A DNA stretch of 64,000 nucleotides from Parelaphostrongylus tenuis (Eukaryota; Nematoda; Chromadorea; Rhabditida; Metastrongylidae). The DNA is taken from the NCBI GenBank assembly GCA_019055375.1, contig JAHQIW010004484.1, forward strand, positions 1-64,000. The letters are read 5' to 3'. Shown here piece by piece: positions 33,090 through 44,454 of the stretch (position 1 is the first letter of the stretch; each line of letters begins with the position of its first letter). Below the pieces are notes generated by a model. That model was given only the letters and a program-made list of their open reading frames with translations. It was not told the origin of the DNA and did no database searches. The translations under genes and the position numbers were made by a program.

Positions 33090-33345
33090 CAGTAATTCTG
33101 CCAGCAACAACCGTCAACGGTTTGGCGTGGCAGGCTATATCGGCACTGATCCCAGTTACAGATTGATGCGTTGTGGCGTAGAAAGAGTGAAGGCAAAACA
33201 GTTGTTGGTAATGCACTTGTTCAGCACGTTACCCAGTAAGGGTGAATTGCGGGTTCGATCACCGTGTGTCGCCAACGTTTTGCACATCACTCAACATTAT
33301 TGGGCATATTTGTAACACCATATCACTACAAAAAAAAGTTAAATA
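33090..33345 (+). mobile_element. S4 SINE copy
   Basis: The head GCGTTGTGGCGTAGAAAG and B-box GGGTTCGATCACCG (about 33252) are followed by GTTTTGCACATCACTCAACA and the S4 tail GTTAAATAAAAAGAATT (33330-33346). A minus-strand tRNA-like piece (33005-33060) lies just upstream. Confidence 0.65.
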
Positions 33346-33889
33346 AAAAGAATTTATGCAGATGATGTTTCAAACTCTGATTAGTCAACTCATCGCTTGA
33401 ACTTCCAAAGAGGTTCATTGGTAGTTGTTAATAAAGTTCGTAGGTTAGAGAAAATTTATGTTTCGAAAAAATGACATGTTACTAAAAAGCTTTCTACGAG
33501 GGTCTTTCTTAGTAGAAAACAGGGCCCATGTGTCCTGAAAGCTACCTTTCCTAATACGAAGGCCACATCAAGGGGCAAATAATGAATTTCCACTTATTAT
33601 TGCACATTTTCTGACGAATTTGTGAAAGTGGCAAAAAAGACATGCACTACAATGTATAACAAAATAAAGTCATCAATCCCGGAATGATGAGCTATGCATT
33701 CGTCTTCATTGTTTTCTTAAGGACCGCCGTAGAAACCGATGCGCGCACAAAGAGTTGCGCGATTTTCGTTGTTTGATTGAGATCTTTTCCTACGTTTTGC
33801 ATTTCAACTACTCGCTAATACGCTTTTGGCTCGGATATATTTGTAGTGCTAGATAAAAACGCTGGTTTACTATTCAATCAGACTGTATT
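33346..33889. other. No supported feature
   Basis: AT-rich, no open frame or repeat that I can support. Confidence 0.4.
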
Positions 33890-33990
33890 GGTGGTGTAGT
33901 GATAGCACGCGCCCCTGCTATGGATGAAACGCGATTTCGGCTCCTGTCTGAGGCTGCATTTTTGCTCATCACTCATCTCTAAGGTGTCTT
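33890..33990 (+). mobile_element. S2 SINE copy
   Basis: TTGGTGGTGTAGTGATAGCACGC, GCTATGGATGAAACGCG and then CTGCATTTTTGCTCATCACTCA give the S2 order. The B-box (ATTTCGGCTCC) is damaged. Confidence 0.68.
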
Positions 33991-34039
33991 TTGTACTCTC
34001 GTGAAAACTTAATGTATCTTGCGATCGAGGGAATGGGGT

Positions 34040-34633
34040 CTAAGGTAGTAAATTCTCAATCCGCGTGTGTTCGCATGGCTGTCCTTCGCTCAGTGTTCTG
34101 TTGATTCTGTACAGGACGATTTGAGCGACGAGTTTATAGACGACGAGCAACAAGCAGATCGAGTAATGAGTGTCTACGAATTGAAAGTCTCTCTTTTTGA
34201 ACAACAACACGATATTGCTGTTTTTCCAATGATTGAGAACCTTGCACTCTAACAGATAGCGAGTGAAGAACCGATTCAGGGTATTGATGAGAACAGGCGG
34301 TAAGTTCTTCAGGTGTTCTGGTCTAATACTGTCTGAACCGGGTGTTGTTCTGTTGTTCACCGACGTTATAGCATGTCGGATTTTGGATGGGAAGACGGGT
34401 GGAATGACATACTCATTCTCTTTTAATTTTTATTACGGTAAGAGGACATGGCTAGCAGAGAGATTCGAGTAGTACTGGTGAATGAATTTCTCGATTGCTC
34501 TTCTGAAGGCTGTAAGTGTCTCGACAGAGCGTCGAAGTGCAATCGTTATAGTCTTACAATTTGCAAAGCTTCAGTGAGCTTTGCGAATGCTCTTTCCAGC
34601 TTCTGCCATAACTTTTGCCACAACTGTCTTTAG
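34040..34633 (-). pseudogene. RTE retrotransposon fragment
   Basis: On the minus strand, frames encode a connector typical of RTE polyproteins (AGKSIRKAHRSFAN, TALRRS-like, FRRAIEKFIHQYYSNL). They continue into NRTTPGSDSIRPEHLKNLPP (34300-34360), FTRYLLECKVLNHWK and the start of the reverse transcriptase (ICLLLVVYKLVAQIVLYRIN). The copy ends before motif A. It faces the other RTE fragment at 31430-33050. Confidence 0.85.
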
Positions 34634-34730
34634 TCTAGAAAATATAAAATAATAGCAAGTAAATGTTGTTTGCAACGAAACATGTAACAAAAAATGCTTT
34701 CAAAAATAGTGGATCAAATCGTTATCTGCC

Positions 34731-35655
34731 CCCAAGTCCCTATGCTCGTGTGAAACGTATTTTCAGGTCGCTTTTGAAGTTTGAGTAGTTATTCGATAGC
34801 TTGAATCTCAAAAAATATTAGATTATGCTATATTTTTAAAACGGCTCGTTATTACGCTATAACAGCAAGAATAAAATTGTGTTCCGCATTCAATCATTCC
34901 ACGCTAAGCAAAACTTTCTATTCGAACGTTTGATTACCATTCGATAGCTTAACTCTTAAGAATTACAATAATGCATTTGATTTTCAAAAAAGACTTCTTA
35001 GTGCGCTCTTATAGCCAAAAGAAGATTGGGCTTCGCAGATTTAGATCATTTTCGTCACACTCACATTTTTTCCAATAACTTGACAAAAACGTGCCTTTTA
35101 TTTGTTTTCTAAGTTTGAACAAGTATCTAATAGCACAAATCTCAAAAATTTCAATGGGGCATTTCGTTTTCAAAATGGCTCCATTTTGCACTGCAACACC
35201 AGCAATAAAATTATGTTTCTCATTAACGCATTTCTCGCTGAACAGAGCTTTTCCTTTGGACTTACAATAATCATTCGATAGCTTAAATCTCATTGATTCC
35301 AAAAACTTATTTAGTTAAGCCACCGCGCTTTTTCAGCGCCAAATTGCGAAATCTAATCTTCATTTGATTGTTACAGCGCATCAAGAAGCACTTTTTGAAA
35401 ACCAAATGTATTGTTTGAATTGGCGAGATTTGAAATATCGAATGGCCTCTGAAAGTCTATAGGAAAAGCATTGTTTAGTGAGAATTGTCTGAATGAGGAA
35501 CATGATTTATTTTTGCTGTTATAGCGCACCAAAAAAGCCGTTTTGAGATCAAAGCATATTCGAAAATTTGACGAAATCTAAGCTATCAAATGACTACTCA
35601 AACTTCAAAAACCACCCGAAAATACGTTTTCTACGAGTGCTGGAACTAGGGGTGG
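34731..35655. mobile_element. Fold-back element built of CGATAG repeat units
   Basis: The left part (34731-35330) holds three or four decayed units of about 160-190 bases, each with TTCGATAGCTT...CTC, a TTTTCAAAA(T/A)GGCTC-like segment, GCGCTNTAACAGCAA and an ATTTCTCGCTAA-like segment. The right part (35335-35655) is the same sequence in reverse. The outer ends TGCCCCCAAGTCCC (34727-34740) and GGAACTAGGGGTGGGCA (35642-35658) are imperfect inverted repeats. It could be a MITE with satellite-like subrepeats. There is no coding sequence. Confidence 0.68.
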
Positions 35656-36789
35656 GCAACGAAAAAGCACCAAATGATATATAATATAACCACATTCTTT
35701 TGAGAACTTATTTCAATATGGAATGGCAAATCTGAACAATGCATAAATCGTCATTACTTCTGCACCATCCTAATGATTAATCATGCTGAAAAGATAACAG
35801 AAACTGTTCAAATAGATCTCATAAGGTTTTGAAGAAAGCAAGGAAGTTATCAACACAAAATCTGCTTCATTTTTGTTTTTCACAGCACAAGTATTCATCA
35901 ACTGACTATATTCTGAGCACTGTTAAAAAAAAAAGAACTAAATTCGAGAACATTCTAACGCATTAACAAAGGAATTTTCAGATTCTACTAGTGCGATGAA
36001 GAATAGCACTTTGGCCACTATGATGAGATTCTGAACGAAACATGTCTTTGTTCCGCGTCACTGATGTACTCGATGTTTAACCATAGAACGACTCAAAGAT
36101 TGCTATCGATCTATTACAGGAGATGTCTTTCAAGCAGTTCTGCTAGTAGTTTCCGGACTTCGCAAGAAAAGGAAGCTTCCATACACTTCAGTGAGATTGA
36201 TTGTTAACTGCCCACATCATCTCAGGTTCTATAACGTTTAGGAAAACCCTTATGGAAATCGACGGCGTTAAAATTCTCGCCAATATTTTCCTCAACAACA
36301 CTGCTTATTGACTGGAACTTTTTACACCGTTGCAGAAACATACAACAACTTCTTTTTGTTTCTTACTTTTCGTACACATCTTTCCTTTTTCTTGAAACAC
36401 ATTCTAAAAATTGGAAACTGAAAGGGGAACAGTCTCGGAATGTGAAGGCATTCCATTTGACCACATGAGCTTCTCTAGTGCTAAACAATTGAACTAACAA
36501 AGTAGATTTTTAAAAGTGAGTAATGAAAAGGTGTCAGTGTTCCGTCTATACACCCCAAGAATCACACATCGAAAGCGAGAAACAAAACTGTAGCTTATAT
36601 ACGGGCAAGAATCTGTTATGTTAATACTTAGACAAGATATATTTAATGTAAGTGGATAATTTTGAGAATTCGCTGTGTGATTAGGCGAAAATTGAAATGA
36701 AGTAAAAAGTGAAAGTTACATAATGTACTGATTTTTTTGACTGAAATATCGTTGAGATGTGAATTGAAATTTTAAGGCAGAAATCCTGA
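35656..36789. other. No supported feature
   Basis: AT-rich sequence without open frames, repeats or splice-supported exons. Confidence 0.4.
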
Positions 36790-37250
36790 ATCAGCGTGAG
36801 TATCTAGGATTGAGCAAAAAGTTTCGAGAAGTTTTGTAAATTTTCGCTTTTATGCCCAAATTAACAAAAACAACAATAACTTCTTTCATAGCATGGACCA
36901 CCAATCTCCACGACTTTCTGCCATTCTTCTTCTTCCTCTTCTTCTTCTGCCAAAAGTATTAGTGCAACTTGTTGACAACGGGTATCCGCTGCGATACACC
37001 AAGCTCTTCAGCAAAATCACGAAGGCTTGATGAATGTTCAGCATCCAATGCGGGCTGCAAATCACCTTCATCCAAAACAGATGTCCGTCCAAAACGAGGC
37101 ATATCTTTAGGATCAAAAATGCCTACTATGAATAGTTTACACCATCTACCCGAAGTCGATTTTGTCGCCCTACCAGCACTTTCACTCACATTAATTTCAT
37201 CGACGGCTTTAAGAATCGTTTAGACTTATTCCAATGATGATGGATCAACA
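36790..37250 (-). pseudogene. Mariner transposase remnant with internal deletion
   Basis: The minus strand encodes, from 37220 downward, AVDEINVSESAGRATKSTSG, then GIFDPKDMPRFGRTSVLDEG and LRDFAEELGVSQ. These correspond to the linker and second helix-turn-helix of mariner transposases, with the GRP-like motif degraded to GRT. After a short break, a Glu run coded by a (GAA)n tract (36925-36955) precedes EEWQKVVEIGG (36900-36930), the family's C-terminal WQKVV motif. The whole catalytic core is missing, so the copy cannot move by itself. Confidence 0.75.
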
Positions 37251-37914
37251 CGCGTAAACCGTGCTGTTCAATAAGCACCTTGAAGCTGGAATTAATGAAG
37301 TAGGTAAACATATCAAGACTAACAATAAAAAATAACACAGATGTCAAAAAATGAAACTTTCAAAAATTTCCCAGAATTCTCTGCTCAAGCTAACATGACT
37401 AGTAAAGTTTTTCAATGATAATCTATCCCTTTCAATGTTTACATATTTGCCTGCTGCAATAGAAATTAGAGCTAGATTTCATACAATGAAACTGTGAATC
37501 GGTTAAAAAAATATGATTTCTTGATATTAGAGGGGGACGTTGTTCGTAATGATAGCTGCTAATAATTCATCTATAGATTCTTGTTATCTCAATCTTTAAA
37601 TTTTAGGCTTTTTTTGTGCTCAGAATGAATGTTATTTAAGATTATCAAAAGAGAAAAGAGCCAGTAATCTAATTACTCTTTCTGATTAAGTTTCAAAGTC
37701 ATTACTTGAAGAACCGTCAAGAATTGAAAAGTAAACAGCTTTATTCTTACTCTTTTATCAATATTCTTCATCGATGTAAATTAGTGGGGCACTGAAAAAC
37801 TATGTTCTACAATATTTTACTACTCTGTCAACCATATATTTGAAGACTATGTTAAAAACAGCGATTGAACTCTTCTGCGTTGCGAATTTGAGCCACTTAT
37901 CAGGATAAGACTTT
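37251..37914. other. No supported feature
   Basis: AT-rich sequence, nothing I can support. Confidence 0.4.
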
Positions 37915-38040
37915 CTGGAGGTGGCCGGGTGGTAGTGATGCTCGCCGTTGATCCTCATTCCGCAACACTCTTCTTCAGTCAGCAAAAAGCGCCCCATGGA
38001 ACGCCATAGCTTGGCTATGACGTGGTTAAGTAGTATTCCA
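37915..38040 (+). mobile_element. S3 SINE copy
   Basis: GTGGCCGGGTGGTAGTGATG (A-box region) is followed by an S3 body with AAGCGCCCCATGGAACGCCA and ATAGCTTGGCTATGAC, as at 57748-57960. Confidence 0.62.
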
Positions 38041-38064
38041 TGACAATCAGGACTCATTTTATTT

Positions 38065-38225
38065 GACCGCGTGTTGCGGTGTTATGATGTTGTAATAAAC
38101 CCAATAATGTAGAGTGCTGTGGAAAAACATTTGCGTCAGCCGGTATTCAAACCCAGATCTTAGTCTTTCCAAGAGCATGTGCTAAACCGTTGCACCACTT
38201 GACGCCTCTGGTGCGTCAGCCTGCA
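38065..38225 (-). mobile_element. S4 SINE copy
   Basis: On the minus strand it has a tRNA-like head (TGGTGCAACGGTTTAGCACA), a B-box-like GGTTTGAATACCGG, then GACGCAAATGTTTTTCCACA, GCACTCTACATTATTGG and the trailing CATCATAACACCGC of S4. Confidence 0.62.
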
Positions 38226-39429
38226 TTCCATGACGTTGAAGAAGATGACAAGAAGAATTGAATGTTAGAAGTACAGAGCACATTAAAAAGAATACTGAAA
38301 GGCGGATCAATTGAAATAAAGTTAGTCTTGCTTAATCTCTTGAGAGCCGTTCCTATTCTCTCAAGGATTTACTGGCAAAAGAACTCGGCCGCCATCGTTG
38401 TCATTGTAACGTACGTTCTCAGCTCAAGCCAAAGATATTCGACTTACAGTCTAAGTATTTTTTAGGTAAATATTGTAGACTTAAAGGACAGCTCTATACG
38501 ACATTCTAGGTTGCTAGACATCTTTTGAAAAGAAATTGGAAGTCGGCATTTCATCCCATTGGTGGTCATCTCCAAATATTTGGTCGTATTGCAGCATAAA
38601 GAGTAATAGTCATATTTCTTTTGTAGTCTGAGGATACTACAGAAATGTGTACTTCAATTTCTTCACATATATGGTTAATTTTAATATACAAACTACTGTT
38701 CACTAATCTCCATAGTTGCATTGAGTAGAAATCATCGCTTTGCGCTAAATGAATGCTACCACTACCATTATCATTCAGTGCTGATCAGTCTCAGAAGTAC
38801 GCTATGCATTCGTACAATAGAGGTGCTCATTGGCTCGTAGTAAACTGTTAATTCAATAAATCTGCTGAGTTTTTGTCTTGGCAGATAAGTTCGCTTTCCA
38901 GTGACACCAGGGTAGCCGCAGTGAGCGGTGTACAAACTATTAACCAGCGGTGAAATTGAGCCATATCTGCTTTTATCCATAGTTGTCGTTAGGCTAGTTT
39001 ATTCTTGAAACTAAGATCAACACAAGTTTTTCAATTAATTGAGTAAATCAGTCAAAAAGTTCACATCAAGCTTGGGAGAAGCAGAGCTCGAACGTAAGCT
39101 TGCGGTCATTGACGACTCGTGTGACATCAATATTCAGTGTACCTCAATACTCCTGCCAGTTCAAGAATTTCCAAGACTTTTCCCGGACTCAAAACTCTCG
39201 TTGTTATTTGCACTTTCATGGAAATACCCTGTTAATGAATCATACGCTTTTTTGATATTTTCAGTGATATCACTATTCTTTTGGGCTGTCCCATAAATTT
39301 CTTCACTACCCAGTTTGTTCCTCTATTTCGAATCGGGTTATTGCCAAAAAGCTGTGGTATGTTGGGGAATGTCCTAGTACCTTGGGCAGACACTTAGATA
39401 CGGCTGTAGCGCCATCGGTCACCATCTAG
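38226..39429. other. No supported feature
   Basis: Short frames at 38262-38465 and 39039-39296 lack splice context and family resemblance. Confidence 0.4.
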
Positions 39430-39780
39430 ATGAAAAAGGCTGAACTATAGTGATGTGTTGATGAGCACCGTTCGCATTGACCGGCTCCTCTTACAAGTCG
39501 TCTCGCCACATTTTGGGGAAGCTTAGCTGTACTACGGTATCACAATCTCTTCATAGTCCTGATATTACTATATCGGATTATCATCTCTTTCACGCCGTCA
39601 AGCATCATCTGTGTGGGAAAAATTTAAAAACCATAACCAGTTCAAAATTAGCCTTACCGACTTCTTCGACCAGTGATCTCATTCCTTCTGGGAGGAAGGT
39701 ATCCAATCTTTACCCACAAATGCTTGCATATCATTGTTCATGATGGTGAGTGCATTACTGAATAATTGCTTCAACATAGA
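39430..39780 (+). pseudogene. Mariner transposase C-terminal remnant
   Basis: The plus strand gives HSPDITISDYHLFHAVKHHL (39562-39621). This corresponds to the mariner motif around the third catalytic Asp (SPDLxPSDYHLF in the family) and is followed by CGKNLK. Changing frame gives FTDFFDQ, a stop, and SHSFWEEGIQSLP (39655-39715), matching the family's C-terminal FW..GI..LP stretch. It is frame-disrupted and lacks the N-terminal two thirds. Confidence 0.75.
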
Positions 39781-41268
39781 TAACATTGAATTAACAAAAG
39801 TGTCGAAATGCGAGAGAAATTTTGAGACAACGCCACATAAATTTAATTCTATTTCGTGATAAATAGGATTTTCTATTCTGAACCTCGTGAGCAAATTTAT
39901 ATTTTGAAAACATGCAATATAAGAGAAGAGAGAGTCTGATCCTTACTACTCATTTCGACATAATTTACGGCCAAACCCGTGGTGTTCTCCATTTGAAGAC
40001 TGCTTCACCAAACGAAAAGACGGCTTCAGGTATTGATAGTTGCTATGGATGATGTGGTTGATTGACGCTCTCTTGATACCTTCAAACTGTTTACTTTAGT
40101 CCTACACGTGAAATACGAAGCAAAGTTTCTCACATATCGTAATATAAGGACTAATGAATCTTTTCCATGGTGGCCTTTTCCATATGCAGGAGCAACACCT
40201 CAATCTAATCTTCATTGTAAGAATTGGACACAAACGTCGAAGATCAAAACTGGAATTTATTAGTTACCTTCTCAAACTTATCGATCTTTCGCCTTCTTCA
40301 CTAGTTCACAGGCCTATAAAAATAAAGATGCATTCAGACTGAGATCTTCCATGCATACTACTTCATCAAGCATCTTAAAAGTGACTGAGTGCATATATGA
40401 CCTGCACGATGATCCTCGACAGTGCATCAAGTGTGGCTGCCTCCTGAGTCTAGCAACAATCTGCCACTTTCGAAAGGATGGGAGACTTAGTGATTCTGGA
40501 TGAGAATCGAAGCACCAACCGATTCAGTGTGTATTGCAAGGCGTTCCTAAGCACTGCGATACACACACGGTTTAAGGGGTTATTACACTGGGACTGAGCA
40601 AGAACACTGATGCTAGGTCAATATTATGGGAATTTAAACTCTGATCCTTCATACAATCCTGTTTGATAAATATCCAGTTTAGTACCCTGTGTAGAAACAG
40701 AAATCGTGAGTATATCACAGCATAGCCGTAGTATCTTTCCATGTACTTTCTCATCACGAAAGCTGGCAACACTAATAATGTTAATTATGAAATTGATGAC
40801 TTTTTTAGTTCCAAAAGAGCTACATCGAAAAATTGGGAGTAAAAATGTAAGTCGTTGTTTTGACCAAAGATTTCCATAGCAGATCGTTATCTCCCTTTAT
40901 TTTGTTCTCATACGATATATACAAAGCCATAGCGCCACACATGAGCTAATAGAAACTTTAGAAGACAATTCTCTACAGCATGCAAAATTATGTGCCCAGC
41001 AATTCTATCGTTGTCAAAACGATTTCCTTTTCCTATACACTTTCTGTAATTCTGCACCGTAAGAATGCTCGCATATGTCACATAGACATATTTAAAAAAG
41101 GGGTTAGTTGTCTTCACGAGATATGCAAAACCCTGCAGAAGTCCATTTTATACTTCTTTTGATGAACAACTCTAGCACTATTCCATTTCACCTCTCATAC
41201 GTATCACATGACTGGCCTAGCTTATCAATGTAGCAATTATCCTACATTCCGCTGGATCGCATTTACAG
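39781..41268. other. No supported feature
   Basis: About 1.5 kb with only short random frames. No repeat relation is seen within the window. Confidence 0.4.
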
Positions 41269-41411
41269 GTAATGTCCGATGGTCTGGACTACGAAGTCCG
41301 GATGATAAGCAATTCAGTCGATGTCGCTCAATTCCTCGAACGCGGTACACCTGCCGTTTCTGCTCGTGGACGACCTTCTACCTTAATATTTCCTCAAAAA
41401 AAGCTTTTGTA
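41269..41411 (+). other. Isolated exon-like open stretch
   Basis: After a good acceptor (ATTTACAG, ending 41268) a frame of 46 codons runs to TAA: VMSDGLDYEVRMISNSVDVA, then QFLERGTPAVSARGRPSTL. The composition looks coding and the GRPS ending is reminiscent of transposase tails, but no partner exon or clear family is visible. It could be a remnant of a gene or element. Confidence 0.3.
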
Positions 41412-42035
41412 ATCATACTTGAATACTTGTTCATTGTAATACCAAGCATTCCAAAAAACAAAAATGTGACAATAAGTTTGACATGAGTTGGAACCGTCCT
41501 AGCCAATATACTTCTCACGCATGAGACATAATATTACTGGGTCGTTCCATAAGCTTGACATTAGAGCAATAAGCATCCAATTTATTAGCAAGAACTAAGT
41601 GAAATTGCATTATTTTGGTGCCGTTCTTGCGAGAGTCTTGCATAAAATTTGCCTATATTTCCTTTAAAATGGAGCTGTCCTGGGAACAAATTCACCAGCT
41701 ACTCATGGACGAATGGCACGTAGGTGAAAATGTCAGTGCAGCGCCGCGCCAAGATAATCGAGCTTGCTGTGGACGGCCCAAGTGCGAGTGGTCCTCTAAA
41801 ATGTTCACTTCAGCTTTGAACTTTGCGGGACACTTGCTAGCCGTCCTTTCTGCAACCGTATCATCGCTCCAAGCTCCATTAATCTTGCACTCAGCTTCAC
41901 TAGCATTTTCCCCTGCACTCAATTCGTGCATGAGTAGCAAACGAATTTGTTCCCAATACAGCCCTATCTTGAAGTAAGACAGGCAAGTTGTGTCGCAATT
42001 AAACGATGATAAATGCATAGAATTTCAGTTACTTC

Positions 42036-42236
42036 ATATGAGCCTAAGAGAATTGAGTGGTTAGCATAAACACAACCTCAAGCGGGAGTCGAGCCCGCGT
42101 TTCATCCATACCGCGGACGTGTGCTACAACTACACCACCGGGGCATTTTTGCTCACCACTTAGATCTTTTAGGTTTGTATGAAACATCATTACACTACGA
42201 AGGAAAGCAGTAAAAACACTAGATATCACAAGTGTT
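42036..42236 (-). mobile_element. S2 SINE nested in the mariner MITE
   Basis: It is bounded by TTACTTC at 42029-42035 and again in TTAATTACTTC at 42237-42245. The minus strand has A-box CGGTGGTGTAGTTGTAGCAC, B-box GGCTCGACTCCCGC and the S2 3-prime motif TTGTGTTTATGCTAACCACT. Confidence 0.8.
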
Positions 42237-42245
42237 AATTACTTC

Positions 42246-42520
42246 CCTTTTTGCACTTTATTGATCCATTCTTGCAGTGTTTTTTTCTCACTGTGCGGAT
42301 TCCAGTACTTTTAGCATTCCTTCGCTTATACTACTTCTTTTGAAATGTCGTAGAGTACTGGTTAAGGGAGTCTCCTTGCAGTCTCGAGGATAACGTGGCT
42401 GTGGCGTTGCGTAGTTCGTTGTTGTTCTTTGCCAAGGAGACAGAAGGAGGGTGGAGTGAAGCTCGGCTTCACGCGTTCCATGGCCAGCATCACAACCACT
42501 CGGCCACAGCACCCCTTCAC
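42246..42520 (-). mobile_element. S3 SINE nested in the mariner MITE
   Basis: It is bounded by TTACTTC at 42239-42245 and 42521-42527. The minus-strand head GCTGTGGCCGAGTGGTTGTG and the body (GCCGAGCTTCACTCC, CACAGCCACGTTATCCTCG) match the S3 copies at 57748 and 58980. Confidence 0.8.
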
Positions 42521-42599
42521 TTACTTCTAATTAACCAATTTGATGTTTACTTTCCACTTGCCAAAGCTTATGGAACAACCTAATATTTATAAGATAAAT

Positions 42600-43202
42600 A
42601 AGCTGAAGGATACACAATAATTGATTTGGGTCAGTTACTAATATCAAATGGATTCGAATGTGGGCATGAATGTGCGTATATAGACTCGCGCATGTACTAA
42701 TATAGAGTTATATATGCTTATATATATATATGTTTGCAGTGGCGCAGAAATTCTCATCAGAGCACTTTATGCAAACATCAAATGATCTATGGTCTTGGTA
42801 GATGTCATCGATATCATAACACCACACTCATTCAACATCGTCTTTCATCACACTGAATCATACGATTAGCGTTTCTTTGTCATATGTTCGTTCGCTCTAT
42901 CAACAAACGAATATTTTCGCATACGTATCCATGACATGCCAGCTCATTTGACCTTTCGTTCTGGATCGCTCAGTCAGCCTTTGTTCTTTCGGCGGGAGGG
43001 GGGAGCCGAGACGATCATCTCGATTCCTGCGGACATGCCACTCAGTAGTCGTTATCGTCGGCGGCTATCAGCAGTAACGTTTTCGTCTTCATCTGCCCAT
43101 TGCACGCGATATCTGTCATCCAGAAACGCAGAGCACTATCCTCTCGTGCATCCTGACTATTGGCCACGTTGATCAGGTCATTGTCTTACTCAACAACTGA
43201 CG
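42600..43202. other. No supported feature
   Basis: Includes a short TATA-rich tract (42705-42730). No gene or family-level repeat is recognised. Confidence 0.4.
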
Positions 43203-43204
43203 GT

Positions 43205-43254
<50 letters not shown>

Positions 43255-43262
43255 GTGTGTGT
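43203..43262. repeat. (GT)n/(GTAT)n microsatellite
   Basis: About 60 bases of GT dinucleotides with a GTAT core. The CA-type microsatellite at 43411-43489 is complementary to it, so the pair could fold on itself. Confidence 0.95.
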
Positions 43263-43410
43263 CTCGTCGTTCGTTCAAACCAGCTATGGTGCGCGACCAT
43301 CACCTCGATTTTTCTCACCCACATCAATCGATTAGCGGTGTACCCCCCACGATGCACTCTGTTCTGCTATGGATTCTTCTGTGTTTTGTGCTGACTCGAA
43401 TCCCTTCGAC

Positions 43411-43489
43411 ATACACACACACATACACGCGCACATACACACATGTACACATATACACACACCTACACACCTACACACATACACACATG
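43411..43489. repeat. (CA)n microsatellite
   Basis: A CA dinucleotide run with interspersed TA and CT steps, complementary in sense to 43203-43262. Open frames of Thr-His-Tyr repeats here are artefacts. Confidence 0.95.
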
Positions 43490-43981
43490 CAGAAACACCT
43501 ATATATATACGCACGAGAATTCTATTTCATTCACTTATCTATGGTATTTGATCAAGTCCCCTGCTAACCTACTCCTCCATTCTCTGCCACTATCACTTTT
43601 TTCCCACGCGCGCGTCGACCCTCCTCCGTTCGTTGGGGGCTCGCACGACAGGTGTGCGAGCCGAAGCACTGTGATCTATCTAGCTCCTATATGATCTACT
43701 GCTCGGGAAAACCTCGTCGTAGGACTTTGATATATTCCAGGAGATTGTTTTGAGCCTTTTCGAGGGGAAGTTTGCTATTGTAAGCCATCGACGTACTCGA
43801 AAGATCTCGGAAAAGGCTTATAACACTCGCTCAGTTTATAATGTGATTTTGGTTTTACGAATCTCGTCGATGGGTGTAAATTACGGCCACTATGGTGTAA
43901 ATTTAGTGCCTCTTAGCACACATCTACGTGTGAGGTCTATCTGCATCTGACTGATATCAGCGTGAAAAGTTGGCGAAAAGT
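43490..43981. other. No supported feature
   Basis: Upstream of the TBC1D24-like gene. No TATA box or other promoter element could be assigned with confidence. Confidence 0.4.
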
Positions 43982-44016
43982 CTAAGCCTAAGCCTAAGCC
44001 TTAGCCCAAGCCCAAG
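43982..44016 (+). repeat. Interstitial telomere-type repeat, (TAAGCC)n
   Basis: Three perfect TAAGCC units followed by TTAGCC, CAAGCC and CAAGC. GCCTAA/TTAGGC is the nematode telomere repeat, so this is a short, partly decayed interstitial array about 450 bases upstream of the trans-splice-type acceptor of the TBC1D24-like gene. Confidence 0.82.
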
Positions 44017-44454
44017 CTCAGCTCATAAATTGCCTCCAGTAAATTTGAATACGCTTTAGAAAGCTTTAAAGTCATTGTTTTTGCTATTATACAGTTAATA
44101 CTGTGTTCCATTGTAATAGTCGTGCTTACCGATTGTGTTTTTGTGTGTCGTGGGTGTTTGTTTAGGGGAACAGTTTAACTGACGGAAGTCGCTGAAAGTA
44201 GTCGAGTCGCATTTTTCTCGATCGCCCTTCTCTAACCTTCGACATTTCTACTGTCAGTATTTTTGTTCGTCTGGCATCAGTTACATAAACAACACTTTTT
44301 CCATATATTCTATCCGTATATTATCGTGGCATAGGCTCTACTAACTATGAATCAGTTCTGTTGCGATTCGAATTATTCACGTGTTTGTATGAGGATTAAT
44401 TGTCTCGTGTGTCTCTGATTTGGCAGAATCTGTCTTAATGTTATGAATAGTGTA

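Larger units (their letters stand above)
41537..42582. mobile_element. Palindromic mariner-derived MITE, split by two SINEs
   Basis: The left end (GGGTCGTTCCATAAGCTTGA...) and the right end (...CAAAGCTTATGGAACAACC) are inverted repeats like those at 61639-62222. The plus-strand left arm encodes MELSWEQIHQLLMDEWHVGE (41670-41729), the mariner transposase N-terminus. The inner right arm encodes the same segment on the minus strand (WEQIRLLLMHELSAGENASE). A linker carrying FKAEVNILEDHSHLGRPQ on the minus strand joins them. No catalytic domain exists. The right arm is interrupted at 42036-42520 by SINEs. Confidence 0.82.

Noticed and set aside
43160..43694. Several Cys-Val- and Thr-His-rich frames
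   Set aside because: Translations of GT/CA microsatellites.
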